The notes beneath the pieces are model-generated. The model was given only the letters and a program-made list of their open reading frames with translations, was not told where the DNA came from and ran no database searches. Shown piece by piece: positions 8,807-22,099 of a stretch of DNA of 64,000 nt. The stretch comes from Salinimonas iocasae. GTDB lineage: Bacteria > Pseudomonadota > Gammaproteobacteria > Enterobacterales > Alteromonadaceae. Where the stretch lies: NCBI RefSeq assembly GCF_006228385.1, contig NZ_CP039853.1:124001-188000 (forward strand), given 5' to 3'. The position numbers and the translations under genes are program-made. Within the stretch, counting starts at the first letter, position 1, and each line of letters starts with the position of its first letter.

Positions 8807-9026
8807 AATACCCTGAATGTTCATTATCAACTTTTAGTGAAACGAATACTAAGGTCTCTGCATTAGCACAGGTACGAAAAACCCGATTTATCAAACTTAT
8901 TCTGTGGCGGCTCAGCATCACGATTCGATAGGCTTACTTTGTGTATTGCCAACAAAGCTTTTAAGCCAAGTTTAGAGTCAGGCGGCAATGGGACAAGTTA
9001 ATGAAATAAATATAAAAGGTCGTGAT

Positions 9027-9326
9027 ATGAACAGAAAAATGATACTCATTGCAATGTTAGGTTTATCAGGTGCTGCACATGCAGGTTCGCAATTGTTGTC
9101 TGCAGACATTGATGAAATTGCGTATGTGTCTGAATTACCCAGTACCGGCAAAGAAACAACTTTGAAGTCTGGTACTGAGTATTATCAGCGCGAAGATGGG
9201 ACATGTTTTCAGGTAAGTTATAGCATCGACAGTATCAAACAAGTGACCAGGGCCCCGGGTACGGTGGAATTACCTAACACCTCGGCTTTGTCGAAAGACA
9301 TTGAATGTAGCGCAGCTTTTAATTAA
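9027..9326 (+). CDS. Small secreted hypothetical protein
   Basis: 99 residues. The ATG at 9027 is chosen over 8988 because it starts a clean signal peptide (MNRKMILIAMLGLSGAAHAG, cleavage after AHA). The mature part is about 80 residues with two Cys (DGTCFQVSY and DIECSAAF) that could form one disulfide. AAAGGT precedes the ATG. Function unknown. It sits upstream of, and co-directional with, the small-gene operon starting at 9400. Confidence 0.6.
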   Translation: MNRKMILIAMLGLSGAAHAGSQLLSADIDEIAYVSELPSTGKETTLKSGTEYYQREDGTCFQVSYSIDSIKQVTRAPGTVELPNTSALSKDIECSAAFN

Positions 9327-9399
9327 CGGTCACCACAATGAGTTCAGATAGCATTCAAAGCCTTCCGCCCTTGATTGTCATGCACCTTTTCTCGGGGTA

Positions 9400-9606
9400 A
9401 TGCTGTGGAAGCTAATGAAAGAGAAGCGGATCGATTCGCTGAATACATTAAGATTTGCCCTCATCTTGCTATCTGCCGCTTTGATTATGCTAGCGGGATT
9501 CTCACCGGTGGCTGAAAAGGCGCAAATGGCAATAATTTTGTTAGCCGGCACAGTGCTTGGCTACGCCTTTGGTAAACCAGAATGTGAAGGAAAGTCAAAT
9601 GGATGA
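9400..9606 (+). CDS. Small two-helix membrane protein, first gene of a five-gene operon
   Basis: 68 residues with a charged N terminus and two hydrophobic helices (LRFALILLSAALIMLAGF and AIILLAGTVLGYAFG). An alternative ATG at 9415 has GGAAG upstream and may be the true start. It overlaps the next gene by eight bases, which implies translational coupling. The two-helix plus short-tail layout recalls phage holins or small inner-membrane regulators, but no family is recognised. Confidence 0.5.
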   Translation: MLWKLMKEKRIDSLNTLRFALILLSAALIMLAGFSPVAEKAQMAIILLAGTVLGYAFGKPECEGKSNG

Positions 9607-9793
9607 AAAAAACAAACAGCACCAACTGCTTTGCCAGCAGGCAAGCTTGGTTCTTCGAAACAACGGCCTTTCAGACGAACAGGTTCAAAGAATCTCAAAA
9701 GACCTGGCTGATGTGATGCTCACATCATGGGATCTGAAGTTGAGCAATATGGAATTTGCAGGCACGTGGTTCAAAGAGCCGGGCACCCAATGA
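9599..9793 (+). CDS. Small cytoplasmic hypothetical protein
   Basis: 64 residues (MDEKNKQHQLLCQQASLVLR onward) starting inside the previous gene, with GAAGGA placed correctly before it. A longer in-frame start at 9557 would extend the overlap and is less likely. Charged and helical, with LSDEQVQRISKDLADVML, and without signal or membrane segments. The stop overlaps the ATG of the lipoprotein gene (ATGA), so three genes are chained by overlaps. Confidence 0.5.
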   Translation: MDEKNKQHQLLCQQASLVLRNNGLSDEQVQRISKDLADVMLTSWDLKLSNMEFAGTWFKEPGTQ

Positions 9794-10044
9794 GAAAGCT
9801 TTTATTATTTGCGTCGTCGTCGCTAATTATTGGTTGCTCGTCTTCCTCTGTTGGCGATGGTAACACAGTGGCCAGTAATTCTGATGAACCCGGGCAAGCA
9901 GAGGCGGAGTATATTGTGAATGGCTGTGCCAGGTACGCGAAAGAAAAAGCTGATAACGGTCAGGGCACCGAAGAGGCTAACTTTAATATTTGTATTGATT
10001 ATGCGATGCAAGTTATTGAAGACGTACGGCAAGGAAAGTTATAA
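9790..10044 (+). CDS. Small lipoprotein, operon gene 3
   Basis: 84 residues with a lipoprotein signal: MRKLLLFASSSLIIGCSSSS, lipobox LIIGC, then a Ser/Asp-rich linker. The mature part has two more Cys (VNGCARYAKEK, FNICIDYAMQ) and is helical, ending VIEDVRQGKL. It is translationally coupled to the preceding gene by ATGA. In phages, overlapping holin and spanin-like lipoprotein genes look similar, but nothing else here supports a phage origin. Confidence 0.55.
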   Translation: MRKLLLFASSSLIIGCSSSSVGDGNTVASNSDEPGQAEAEYIVNGCARYAKEKADNGQGTEEANFNICIDYAMQVIEDVRQGKL

Positions 10045-10050
10045 GGCAAA

Positions 10051-10305
10051 ATGGATAATTTTAATAGTGGTGGGGCCGCAATCGTTTTGGGGGTCGCCTT
10101 CATTTCAGCGTCAATAGCCACGCTTTATCTCTATGCTAGCGCCCCTTTCTGGTTTGTGTTGCTTTGTGGGTGTGGTGGAACTTTTCTGATCACCTATTCA
10201 ATCTTCCTGCGGTATTTTGTGGTCAAAAGACTTATAAACATGGGACATGACCCACAAAAAACCAAACACGCATACAAATTCCGGTTCGGGCCGATTCAGC
10301 TATAA
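10051..10305 (+). CDS. Small membrane protein, operon gene 4
   Basis: 84 residues, two hydrophobic helices (IVLGVAFISASIATLYLYAS and FWFVLLCGCGGTFLITYSIF), then a basic tail with KRLINMGHDPQKTKHAYKF. AAGGC lies before the ATG, six bases after the preceding stop. No family recognised. The basic C-terminal tail would face the cytoplasm by the positive-inside rule. Confidence 0.5.
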   Translation: MDNFNSGGAAIVLGVAFISASIATLYLYASAPFWFVLLCGCGGTFLITYSIFLRYFVVKRLINMGHDPQKTKHAYKFRFGPIQL

Positions 10306-10317
10306 AATGAGGTGCTT

Positions 10318-10662
10318 ATGGATAGATTAAAAAGAGATAGTCTGCCACTTGAAGATGTAAAGGCGAGGCTGCACGGTGTTGTTAGCAATGAATACGTGTG
10401 GCCTGAAGAGCCTGCTGGCTGGTGGCTTGAATTTATTGCCTATCCGGATGGTGGGGTCATCATGGATTTATTGCATCCGGTATCTGCTAATTGGTGGTCT
10501 GATGATAATGATTTTCTTCCTCAGCCATTTTGCACAGATGGACGTGAAATTAATGCATCAATTTTGGCAAAAGCCGTCGTGCCATTCATGGGAACTTTCG
10601 GCGTGGCCGAAGTAGGCCAGAAACAATCCGAACATCATCTTTCAGTTGTAGCCAAGAGTTGA
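10318..10662 (+). CDS. Hypothetical protein, operon gene 5
   Basis: 114 residues from ATG 10318, which has GAGGTG before it (an in-frame ATG at 10312 is less well placed). Soluble and acidic, with an unusual density of Trp (YVWPEEPAGWWLEF, SANWWSDDNDF). The pattern suggests a small beta-rich domain. No signal peptide. It ends the run of closely spaced genes begun at 9400. Function unknown. Confidence 0.5.
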   Translation: MDRLKRDSLPLEDVKARLHGVVSNEYVWPEEPAGWWLEFIAYPDGGVIMDLLHPVSANWWSDDNDFLPQPFCTDGREINASILAKAVVPFMGTFGVAEVGQKQSEHHLSVVAKS

Positions 10663-11070
10663 TAGTCATATACCAACCATCGCTAATGAGTTTAAGCTGA
10701 ATTATGCATAGTTTTGTATGACACCTTTCATTATCACTCTCAACCAAATCTGACCATCTTCTCAGGCAGAAAGCTGCAGATAGCATTTATTTCTTTGAGC
10801 GGCAGCTGTGTACGTATAGCAGCCGTTGGTCTATTACAACTTTGATGGCAGTTAGGAGCGAGTTGCAGTTATTTAAAAATAGCTGTTTGACAGGCGATGC
10901 ATCGGACACAGCGGTTGTCCCCTTTACCTAATTTACAGGTATGAAAAAGTTGGTAGATATCTTATGCATTAGTGTCGATTCTCACAATTATACTGGGTGG
11001 TGACCATCAATGAAGTAAAAAGTGGTTTCATAGTGGCTACACCGCCTATTTCTTAGATACTATAAATGCA
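10663..11070. other. Gene-free stretch of 408 bases
   Basis: I see no supported gene, repeat array or convincing terminator here. It separates the rightward small-gene operon from the convergent czcD. A 20-codon frame starting at about 10941 lacks a ribosome site and was not called. Confidence 0.4.
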
Positions 11071-11940
11071 TCAGCAAACATCCCGACATTCTTCGCTGGT
11101 TAGCTCAATTTCAATAGTGGTATGAGATAACTCAAACTTTTGCAGCGCATTGGATACACTTTCTTTTAGTTCGAGGTATTCAACTTTCGACTCAAATTGA
11201 CTAACGACGTGAACTGTCGCGACATGATGCTCACCATCTAATGACCAGATATGCAGGTGATGCAGATCGATAACAGCATCAAGTTCAAGCAATTTATCAG
11301 TCACGTTTTGTAAAAGACTGTTGTCTGGTGAAGCCTGAAAAAACAGCTTCACGGTGCTGACGAGGTTTCGGATAACATTGAACAGAATGAAAAGGGTAAA
11401 TCCGATAGAAAGGACAGGATCCAGAACGGGCCAGTCTTTGAACTGCATAACAATAGCGACAATGAGTACCGCTACCCAACCAAAAACGTCTTCCAGCAAG
11501 TGCCAGTTCAGAACTTTTTCATTCAGCGATTTACCACCGTGTAATTTATAAGCGGCGAATCCATTGACCAATACGCCAAGAATAGCCAGTACAATCATGC
11601 CTTCTGTTTCTGGCATCTCCGGGTTACTCAGGCGTGGCACAGCTTCATAAAGGATCCAGGCGGAACCAACGATTAAAACAATGCCGTTTATCAGCGCCCC
11701 AAGTAAACTCAGCCGGCGATATCCATAGGTAAACTCTTTCGTCGCGCTTTTAGTGCCGAGTTTATTCAGAAGCCACGCACTGCCAATTGACAATGTGTCA
11801 CCTAAGTCATGCACGGCATCCGCCATAATAGCGGTACTGTTTGTTAACCATCCTCCAATGAACTCAATGATAGTGAAGCCAAAGTTAAGGAAAAAAGCCC
11901 AGCCAATTTTTTCTGAGCTATGGGAATGTGAGTGCGCCAT
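11071..11940 (-). CDS. czcD: Cation diffusion facilitator (CzcD-type zinc/cadmium exporter)
   Basis: 289 residues with a His-rich N terminus (MAHSHSHSSEK) and six membrane segments. It carries the metal-site motifs HDLGD (H44, D48) and HLLED (H147, D151), and a cytoplasmic dimerisation domain with LHHLHIWSLDGEHHVATVHV. This is the ZitB/CzcD arrangement that exchanges Zn2+ or Cd2+ for protons at the inner membrane. AGGAGTAGGT just before the ATG supports the start. It lies 44 bases after czcA in the same direction, with a hairpin between, so its expression may be partly uncoupled from czcCBA. Confidence 0.92.
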   Translation of the reverse strand: MAHSHSHSSEKIGWAFFLNFGFTIIEFIGGWLTNSTAIMADAVHDLGDTLSIGSAWLLNKLGTKSATKEFTYGYRRLSLLGALINGIVLIVGSAWILYEAVPRLSNPEMPETEGMIVLAILGVLVNGFAAYKLHGGKSLNEKVLNWHLLEDVFGWVAVLIVAIVMQFKDWPVLDPVLSIGFTLFILFNVIRNLVSTVKLFFQASPDNSLLQNVTDKLLELDAVIDLHHLHIWSLDGEHHVATVHVVSQFESKVEYLELKESVSNALQKFELSHTTIEIELTSEECRDVC

Positions 11941-11954
11941 ACCTACTCCTGTAG

Positions 11955-11976
11955 TGCCCTGGTTTTATCCAGGGCA
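11955..11976 (-). terminator. Hairpin between czcA and czcD
   Basis: Eight-base-pair stem tgccctgg/ccagggca with loop ttttat, between the czcA stop and the czcD ribosome site. Read leftward it has no U-tract directly behind it, so it may attenuate transcription or protect mRNA. Confidence 0.5.
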
Positions 11977-11984
11977 TTGTTGTT

Positions 11985-16282
<4,298 letters not shown>

Positions 16283-16290
<8 letters not shown>

Positions 16291-17578
16291 GGTTATTCCG
16301 GAATTCTTGAGTAGGAGAAGCCTGACCGGATACTCCGGTCCACTGTTCAACGAGTGACTGGTTCACTAACGCGCTTTCGCTTAATTCGATGACCTTTGCA
16401 CGTGCGCGTATCAACGCATCTCTGGATGCAATCCAGTCCTGGTAGCTGTATGCCCCTCGCTGGTAACCTTCGAGCACGAGCGTAGTAGCTGTTTCAAGGT
16501 CGGGCAAAACGACGTCGTTGATATGCTTTACAGCATCAATGGAGAAGTTTAGGTATTGCTGCGCTTTGAACAGCAATGCTTTTATCTCCAGTATCTGACT
16601 GTCTCTGGCAATTACCGCGGCTTCTTTCTTCGCCAGTGCAGCCCGAGTAGCGCCCTGGTTTCTTTGTTCAGCGAAAAGCGGCATGGATACAGCCGCAACA
16701 ACAGACGTATCCTGAACTGCCTGAGAGCGCCGCACACCAATGCGCCATGAAATATCAGCACTGGCATTACTTTCTACCAGCTTTTGTTCAGCTTCTTTCA
16801 CACTGATAGCTTGGGTGAGTCGTTCCACATTTGCTGATTCAAGAAACTGTTGATAAACAGCGGAATACTGCCGTTTTGCGGGAAGGGTACTGAGTGAACC
16901 CGATACTTTATCGATTGCCTCAGCATCTCCCTGCCAAAATAGTGCAAGTGACTGCTTGGCAATAGCCAGAGACGTTTCAGCGGATGCTTTGTCGACTTTG
17001 GCTTGATTAAGTGCGGCTCTGGCGCGTAGAAATTCAGCTTTATTGGTTGCGCCTTTCTCAACGCGCTGTTTAACGATAGATAAGGCCTCATCAGCGAGAG
17101 AAACAGACGTTTCCGCTAATGTCAGCCGCTCTTTAGCTGCGAGTGTTTTTACATAGTGCCGGGTCAGTTCGCTTAACAGTTTGAGCGAAGCAACATAGCG
17201 CTCTGACTGTAACAGGGATAAATTGGCGTCAACTAAGGATACCCTTGCATCGAGCTTTCCTCCCATCTCGAAAACAGAGGAGAGTGAGACCGTCAGCTCA
17301 GCATCACTAATGCCTGATGCATCTCCTGAACCGAGCAGGTTTTCTGCTTCAACGCCAACCTGATAAGCCGGAGTGAGATTAGCCAGCGTTCTATCTGCCT
17401 CTGTAGCAGTGAGCAGCGACTGATATCGCTGTAAATCCGGGTGTTGCTGCAACGTCAGACGTGCCGCTTGTTCGAGCGTTATTGTTTTGCTCATTGCAGT
17501 GGTTGATATGAATAGCAACACACTATTCACGACCACAGTGAACATACGCTTGCGCGCATGCGAAAAAAAAGAGTTCAT
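16283..17578 (-). CDS. czcC: CzcC-type outer membrane factor (TolC family)
   Basis: 431 residues with a signal peptide ending TTAMSK. It carries two OEP repeats of long amphipathic helices: LEQAARLTLQQHPDLQRYQS at the start, and SYQDWIASRDALIRARAKVI near the end. This is the standard TolC-family duplication forming the trans-outer-membrane and periplasmic tunnel. It is the first gene of the czcCBA set and overlaps czcB by eight bases. A small Cys/His-rich secreted protein gene lies 47 bases upstream in the same direction, probably in the same transcript. Confidence 0.92.
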
Positions 17579-17625
17579 ATTGTAAATCCTGGTCAGTAAC
17601 TAAATAGGTAAAAAATGACTAGGAT

Positions 17626-17997
17626 TTAGGCTCTGGGAGGACGGTCAATACCGGGTTGTAAGTGAGAGGGAGGGAAAGGACGGTACGCAGCAAGTGCCAT
17701 CTCGCCAAATTTACCTAAATGGCTATCAGTATTTTTAAATAATACGATATGGGTAAAATGTCCGTGACAAGAGCAGCAGTGGTCACAGTTGTCTGCGCCA
17801 GCGTCGTCTGCAGAATTGGTATCTGGGAGACATACACTGGAGTCCTGAACACATAATTCGTGGTGTGATTCTGTAGCGTTTTCGAAGAAGCTATCAAAAG
17901 CAAAAGCATCTGAGGCAAACAAAAACAACTGTGCAAACAGCATCAGGGCGGTAATAACCACCTTGTTATAAGTCCTGTTGTTTTGATGCAATTTCAT
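17626..17997 (-). CDS. Secreted Cys/His-rich small protein upstream of czcC (CzcI-like)
   Basis: 123 residues: signal peptide (VVITALMLFAQLFLFASDAF), then a metal-ligand-rich core with DNCDHCCSCHGHF and a further Cys pair (ELCVQDSSVC), ending PGIDRPPRA. Short proteins with HCC.CHGH motifs and an RPPRA-type tail are often the leader gene of czc operons, where CzcI is thought to modulate induction or buffer periplasmic metal. That role is inferred from position and composition. The motif itself is directly visible. Confidence 0.7.
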   Translation of the reverse strand: MKLHQNNRTYNKVVITALMLFAQLFLFASDAFAFDSFFENATESHHELCVQDSSVCLPDTNSADDAGADNCDHCCSCHGHFTHIVLFKNTDSHLGKFGEMALAAYRPFPPSHLQPGIDRPPRA

Positions 17998-18356
17998 TTG
18001 AAACCTTATTTGCTTAACGGCGATAGACTAGCCTTCTTGATGTCATGAGTCAAGGTTGGTCTATTTTTAAAGAGTGGATATCTCTCAAACTAGCTAACTT
18101 ATGACGTTGTGTGAATCTTACTGTATATCTACTTTGTTCAAAGGAGACCATCGCCTTAGCAGTAATGACAGATCTAATTAATCTAAACAGCCCGAGAGTT
18201 TCATACCTAATCAGCCCACGAACAGAGTATATCGTTAAAAACAGCGATCTAAGGATTAACATATCACACTCGTAATGATACTTTTTAGCCTGTATTGAAA
18301 GTCTTGCATGCCAACCGAGGACGCTGGTGACATCAAAAATAAAAATTTTGTTTATG
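17998..18356. other. Gene-free stretch upstream of the czc operon
   Basis: About 360 bases between the leftward czc operon and the 3' end of the leftward sensor kinase gene. It must contain the czc promoter. I see no clear MerR-type or two-component operator and no terminator for the kinase gene. Confidence 0.35.
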
Positions 18357-19802
18357 CTAAAGCAGACGTGGGGTTATGTTCAGCTCTTTTTTGAAAGTCA
18401 CCAAAAAAGATATATATTCTTCGTCGGTTTTGGTTACTGAAACTTCTGCATCTACGGCTTCACACAGTGCGCTTACTATAGAAAGGCCTAGCCCAAAGTT
18501 ATCTTCAGATGTTCTAGAAGCATCTTTTTGCCAAAGCGGTTCAAACATATGCTTTAGATCGTCCTCATTAACCTCTGCCCCCACCTTATTTGTCACTCTG
18601 AGGTAAACATTACTAGAACAATTTACACCACAGCTCACAAGTATTTCTGTATCAGTTTTTCCGTGTTCGATAGCGTTATCTATCAGATTACTTATTATCG
18701 ATTCTACTGCAACGCGATTGCTCTTGACGCTTAATTGAAAATTGGAGCTAACCTCTACCTTAACATTTCTTGCTTCTTTGATCTCAATAAGTTGAGTTAC
18801 TAATTTTTGGATATCTATCTCATCAGTAAGCTCAAGGCTCTTAAAACTATACTTTTGAATTAACATAAGGCCAGAAATAATATTTTTCATTCTTGTACCT
18901 ATTTGCAACACACGTGGCTTAAAATCCTTTTCTAATCTTATTTCTCCTGGAAACTTAATCGCTACTTCGGTCATATTTATCAATTCAGAGACTGGTGTTT
19001 TTAGCTCGTGAGCGATGTCCGAAGTCAATCTCTTCTCACGCAGGTAAAGCGAATAATTATCTTCAATAAAGTGATTCAAGCTTTGGGTGATTGGTTCCAA
19101 CTCCTCAACATCATTCTGAAAAGCCTCATGTTTTTTTCGAGTTGTAAATCGTAGTCCTTTTATCTTGGCGTTTAAGGTATCTAAGGGTGCCAGAGCATAT
19201 GACACAGTGTTGCGCACGGCAAATCGAACAACTAATGGCACGATAATTAGGGCTAAAAGAAAAGCACCATCAATAAACCACAATGTAAAATTTAACAGTT
19301 CTGTAGATGTTGCGTACGCGATAACCATTGACGGGCGTGTATCGTTACCCATGACGCGATAAAATTCAGCTCTGTCTTCTGAATCAATCTGAGGTATATA
19401 TCGAGTGTAAATTACCCGACCATTACGGCCATCGGGCAGAGTAATATCCTGGAAAGAATATTCTTCCAGGCCAATGCTGCTGAAAGGCAATTCATTGATG
19501 GTGTAAAGCGCCAGAGTATCTGATTTTTCAAACGTTGAGTCTTTGTACCAAAGTTGAAAATACTCGGGGGAAGATGTCCCTTCAAACTCAGGCAAATACT
19601 CTCCTGCAAATTCGAACTCCACACCCTCGATATCTTCATTTACCAAGCTCTGAAGCATACCAACCTTTGCCTTCATAGCCTGGTTAAATTCTTTTTCGAC
19701 CCAAGAATCAACGCCAATATCTGCTGCAAGCAAAACGGCGATGACTAGCAGTGAAATAATGATAGAAAGTCTTCGTGTTAATGTTTTACGTATTGATTTC
19801 AT
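18357..19802 (-). CDS. PmrB-like sensor histidine kinase
   Basis: 481 residues with membrane helices at about 10-30 and 175-195 bracketing a periplasmic domain of about 140 residues. That domain is strongly acidic near its start (EDIEGVEFEFAGEYLPEFEG), including an ExxE at 56-59 like the iron-sensing motif of PmrB. The cytoplasmic part has the H-box DIAHELKTP (H265), N-box NLIDNAIEHG and G-box FGLGLSIV. It overlaps the regulator gene by 17 bases. Control of the facing lipid A genes is inferred from orientation and box-like sites. Confidence 0.88.
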   Translation of the reverse strand: MKSIRKTLTRRLSIIISLLVIAVLLAADIGVDSWVEKEFNQAMKAKVGMLQSLVNEDIEGVEFEFAGEYLPEFEGTSSPEYFQLWYKDSTFEKSDTLALYTINELPFSSIGLEEYSFQDITLPDGRNGRVIYTRYIPQIDSEDRAEFYRVMGNDTRPSMVIAYATSTELLNFTLWFIDGAFLLALIIVPLVVRFAVRNTVSYALAPLDTLNAKIKGLRFTTRKKHEAFQNDVEELEPITQSLNHFIEDNYSLYLREKRLTSDIAHELKTPVSELINMTEVAIKFPGEIRLEKDFKPRVLQIGTRMKNIISGLMLIQKYSFKSLELTDEIDIQKLVTQLIEIKEARNVKVEVSSNFQLSVKSNRVAVESIISNLIDNAIEHGKTDTEILVSCGVNCSSNVYLRVTNKVGAEVNEDDLKHMFEPLWQKDASRTSEDNFGLGLSIVSALCEAVDAEVSVTKTDEEYISFLVTFKKELNITPRLL

Positions 19803-20475
19803 TAGCTTCTACAACTGTGTAGCCAAAACCACGTTTACTTTTAATGGGTAGAGACGTCCCGCTTTCCCTTACTTTTTTCCTTGCTGAAGAAAGGTGAGCT
19901 TCAATAGCATTTTTTGAGACATGGTCATAACTTCCAGAAATAAATTCACTCAGCATTTCTGATGTAACTATCTTGTGTCTATTGAGGAAAATACATTCAA
20001 CAATTTTGTATTCATTTGGGGTCAGGTTGATATCGCTATTATTGTATGAAAGCGTTTTGAACTGGATGTTGAGTGTCAAACCGTTGATGGTAACTTGGTC
20101 ATTGAGACAATGTGCCGCTCCTCTCCTCATCAGGCTAAGTAGCCGAGCAGTCAATTCGTCAAACGAGAACGGCTTAGAAAGGTAGTCGTCTGCTCCTGCC
20201 AATAGCCCCGCTACTTTGTCTTCTGACTCAGATCGCGCAGATAAGATGATAACCTTTGTTTCTAAATGTCTTTTTCGTAACGTTTCAAGAATAGTCATGC
20301 CGTCCAGCTCTGGCAACATCATATCAAGGATGATTATTTCGTAGCTACCAAGCAACGCCATACTCAATCCCTCAGAGCCAGTGCCAGCAGTATCGACTGA
20401 GTAGCCCAATTTTTCTAAGCCTAAGCTCAAACTGTTCCTTAGTGATAAGGAGTCTTCTATCAGAAGTATTCTCAT
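19786..20475 (-). CDS. PmrA-like OmpR-family response regulator
   Basis: 229 residues: receiver domain with acidic pocket IEDS, phospho-acceptor D51 (IIILDMMLPELDG) and K101 (YLSKPFSF), then a winged-helix DNA-binding domain (NLTPNEYKIVECIF, VEAHLSSARKKVRESG-like and RGFGYTVVEA). It is transcribed with the overlapping kinase. It is divergent from the HAD/GT2/ArnT/EptA block, whose three upstream regions contain CTTAAG-type direct repeats like PmrA boxes. The name is kept as 'like' because family membership, not orthology, is what can be seen. Confidence 0.9.
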   Translation of the reverse strand: MRILLIEDSLSLRNSLSLGLEKLGYSVDTAGTGSEGLSMALLGSYEIIILDMMLPELDGMTILETLRKRHLETKVIILSARSESEDKVAGLLAGADDYLSKPFSFDELTARLLSLMRRGAAHCLNDQVTINGLTLNIQFKTLSYNNSDINLTPNEYKIVECIFLNRHKIVTSEMLSEFISGSYDHVSKNAIEAHLSSARKKVRESGTSLPIKSKRGFGYTVVEANEINT

Positions 20476-20607
20476 AATTTGAACGTCAATTTTAAAGTTA
20501 TTTGAGTATACCTTCTCAACCTTAGGATTTGCTGAAGAAGCTATAAAACAGGTGCTTATAGTTAACCTACGTACACGTGGTTCTATTAGTATAAATCGAT
20601 TGGTTTC

Positions 20608-20624
20608 CTTCAGTAGCTCTTAAG
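20608..20624 (+). promoter_or_regulatory. PmrA-box-like direct repeat before the HAD lipoprotein gene
   Basis: CTTCAG-N5-CTTAAG, one mismatch from a repeat of the known CTTAAT-N5-CTTAAG PmrA box. It lies about 50 bases before the ATG at 20672, facing the regulator gene across the divergent promoter. Confidence 0.5.
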
Positions 20625-20671
20625 TTTATCTCGATATTATGTTCATATTAATAACTATCCTGTGACTAACG

Positions 20672-21222
20672 ATGAAGGCTTATTTTATATCAGCCCTGCT
20701 ACTTAGTGGATGCTCAGTAACCTCTACAGAAATTTCTGCCCCCAATGGTAACAGTGACAAAGCTGTGATTTTTGACATCGATGGAACATTGACCCCCTGT
20801 AACGCCTGCATTTTTTCTGAAAGAGAAAATGCGTCTGAACTTGTTCAAGCATACGCTGATAACGGCTTCAAGATTATCTATCTGACTGCGCGAAATGTAT
20901 ACTTCCAGTTCAACATTCCACTTTTTTTATCCCGTTACCATTTCCCAGATGGAGATATTCAGGTAGCGAATTCGATGGCTGAGCGAAAAAACTTTAAAAC
21001 GTTTAAACTAAATATTCTAAAGCGTTATACGGAGTCTGGCTGGACACTTTTGCTGCTTATGGCGATTCAAGCACTGACTTTGCGGCTTATTTGGCCGCAG
21101 GCGTTCCTCAGAACAAAATATTTGCAATAACAAGACAAGGTGATTGTAAGTGCAAGCCAGGGCCGTGGCGAAAGTGCTACGATAGCTGGTCGAAACACAC
21201 TCCTATAGCGTTCCCTCCTTAA
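20672..21222 (+). pseudogene. HAD-superfamily (LNS2/acid-phosphatase-like) lipoprotein, frameshifted
   Basis: The lipobox LLLSGC follows the start, then VIFDIDGTLTP (HAD motif I) and IIYLTARN (motif II). The first frame continues to a nonsense tail and stops at 21130. From 21049 the next frame reads FAAYGDSSTDFAAYLAAGVP (motif IV), followed by FAITRQGDCKCKPGPWRKCY, ending at 21222. A single missing base around 21046-21050, at a CTTTT run, explains this. Intact, it would be a periplasmic or outer-membrane-anchored phosphatase of about 180 residues. It heads the lipid A block, so a lipid phosphatase role is possible but unproven. Confidence 0.78.
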
Positions 21223-21278
21223 CCAGCCTCTTTTTTCCTGAGCGATTAGGACATTATTACCTCAATTAAAAGACTCTT

Positions 21279-21295
21279 CATAAGCGTATCTTAAG
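21279..21295 (+). promoter_or_regulatory. PmrA-box-like direct repeat before the GT2 gene
   Basis: CATAAG-N5-CTTAAG, located 70 bases before the GTG start at 21365. It matches the half-site spacing of the PmrA box with one changed base in the first half. Confidence 0.55.
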
Positions 21296-21364
21296 TTTCG
21301 TTTGTTAGAGTTTTACTGTCGAAAATAAAATTTGCTTGATATTGAGGCTTTGACAGAGGGCTAC

Positions 21365-22099
21365 GTGCGAATTTCAGTTGTAATACCAGCGAAAAACGAA
21401 GAAGAAAATTTAAAACCCTTAATTGAGGAAATTTATAGAGCGTTGATAGATGTAGTAAACTTCGAAGTCATCTATGTCGATGATGGTAGTACGGATAAGA
21501 CATTTGAGAACTTGCTTTATCTGAAAGCGAGTGGCTTTGACAGAGTTAACGTACTACGGCATAAGCATTCGGTGGGACAAAGTACAGCTATTTGGACAGG
21601 GGTGAGCCATGCTGATGGAGAACTTGTAGTTACACTTGATGCGGATGGGCAGAATGATCCCTCTGATATACCAAACCTCCTGACTATGGCCTCTCAATTT
21701 CCGTTAGGGAGTCACTTTTGCATTGCTGGTCATCGTAAAAACAGAAAGGATACAGCTTGGAAAAGATTTCAGTCAAAACTAGCAAATTCTGTAAGAAGTA
21801 AATTTCTTAATGATGATACACCTGACACCGGATGTGGGTTAAAGGTCTTTCCAAAACAAACATTCCTCGATTTACCCTATTTTGATCATATGCATCGTTT
21901 TCTGCCAGCACTGATCCGACGACAAGGTGGGATCATTAAAGTTGTTGAAGTGAATCACAGAGACAGGCAATTCGGAAAATCAAAATATAATATGTTAGGG
22001 CGGCTTGGGGTCGGACTAATTGATATGGCAGGAGTTTATTGGCTTCAGAAACGTAATAAACTTAATGATGTCATCTTAGAAAATGAAGAGAGTATCTAA
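21365..22099 (+). CDS. GT2 polyprenyl-phosphate glycosyltransferase (DPM1/ArnC-like)
   Basis: 244 residues from GTG 21365, with GAGGG upstream. A TTG at 21332 lacks a ribosome site. GT-A fold: SVVIPAKNEEENL at the start, the nucleotide-site VIYVDDGSTDKT, and the catalytic LVVTLDADGQNDPSD. It lacks the C-terminal membrane helices of ArnC/GtrB and so resembles soluble DPM1-type enzymes that load a sugar onto a polyprenyl phosphate. The product would feed the ArnT-like transferase two genes downstream. The sugar is unknown. It is followed directly by the TVP38-family gene. Confidence 0.85.
   Translation: MRISVVIPAKNEEENLKPLIEEIYRALIDVVNFEVIYVDDGSTDKTFENLLYLKASGFDRVNVLRHKHSVGQSTAIWTGVSHADGELVVTLDADGQNDPSDIPNLLTMASQFPLGSHFCIAGHRKNRKDTAWKRFQSKLANSVRSKFLNDDTPDTGCGLKVFPKQTFLDLPYFDHMHRFLPALIRRQGGIIKVVEVNHRDRQFGKSKYNMLGRLGVGLIDMAGVYWLQKRNKLNDVILENEESI

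Noticed and set aside
9400-10662. Small operon as a phage lysis cassette
   Set aside because: Holin-like and lipoprotein genes are present, but there is no endolysin and no other phage gene nearby.
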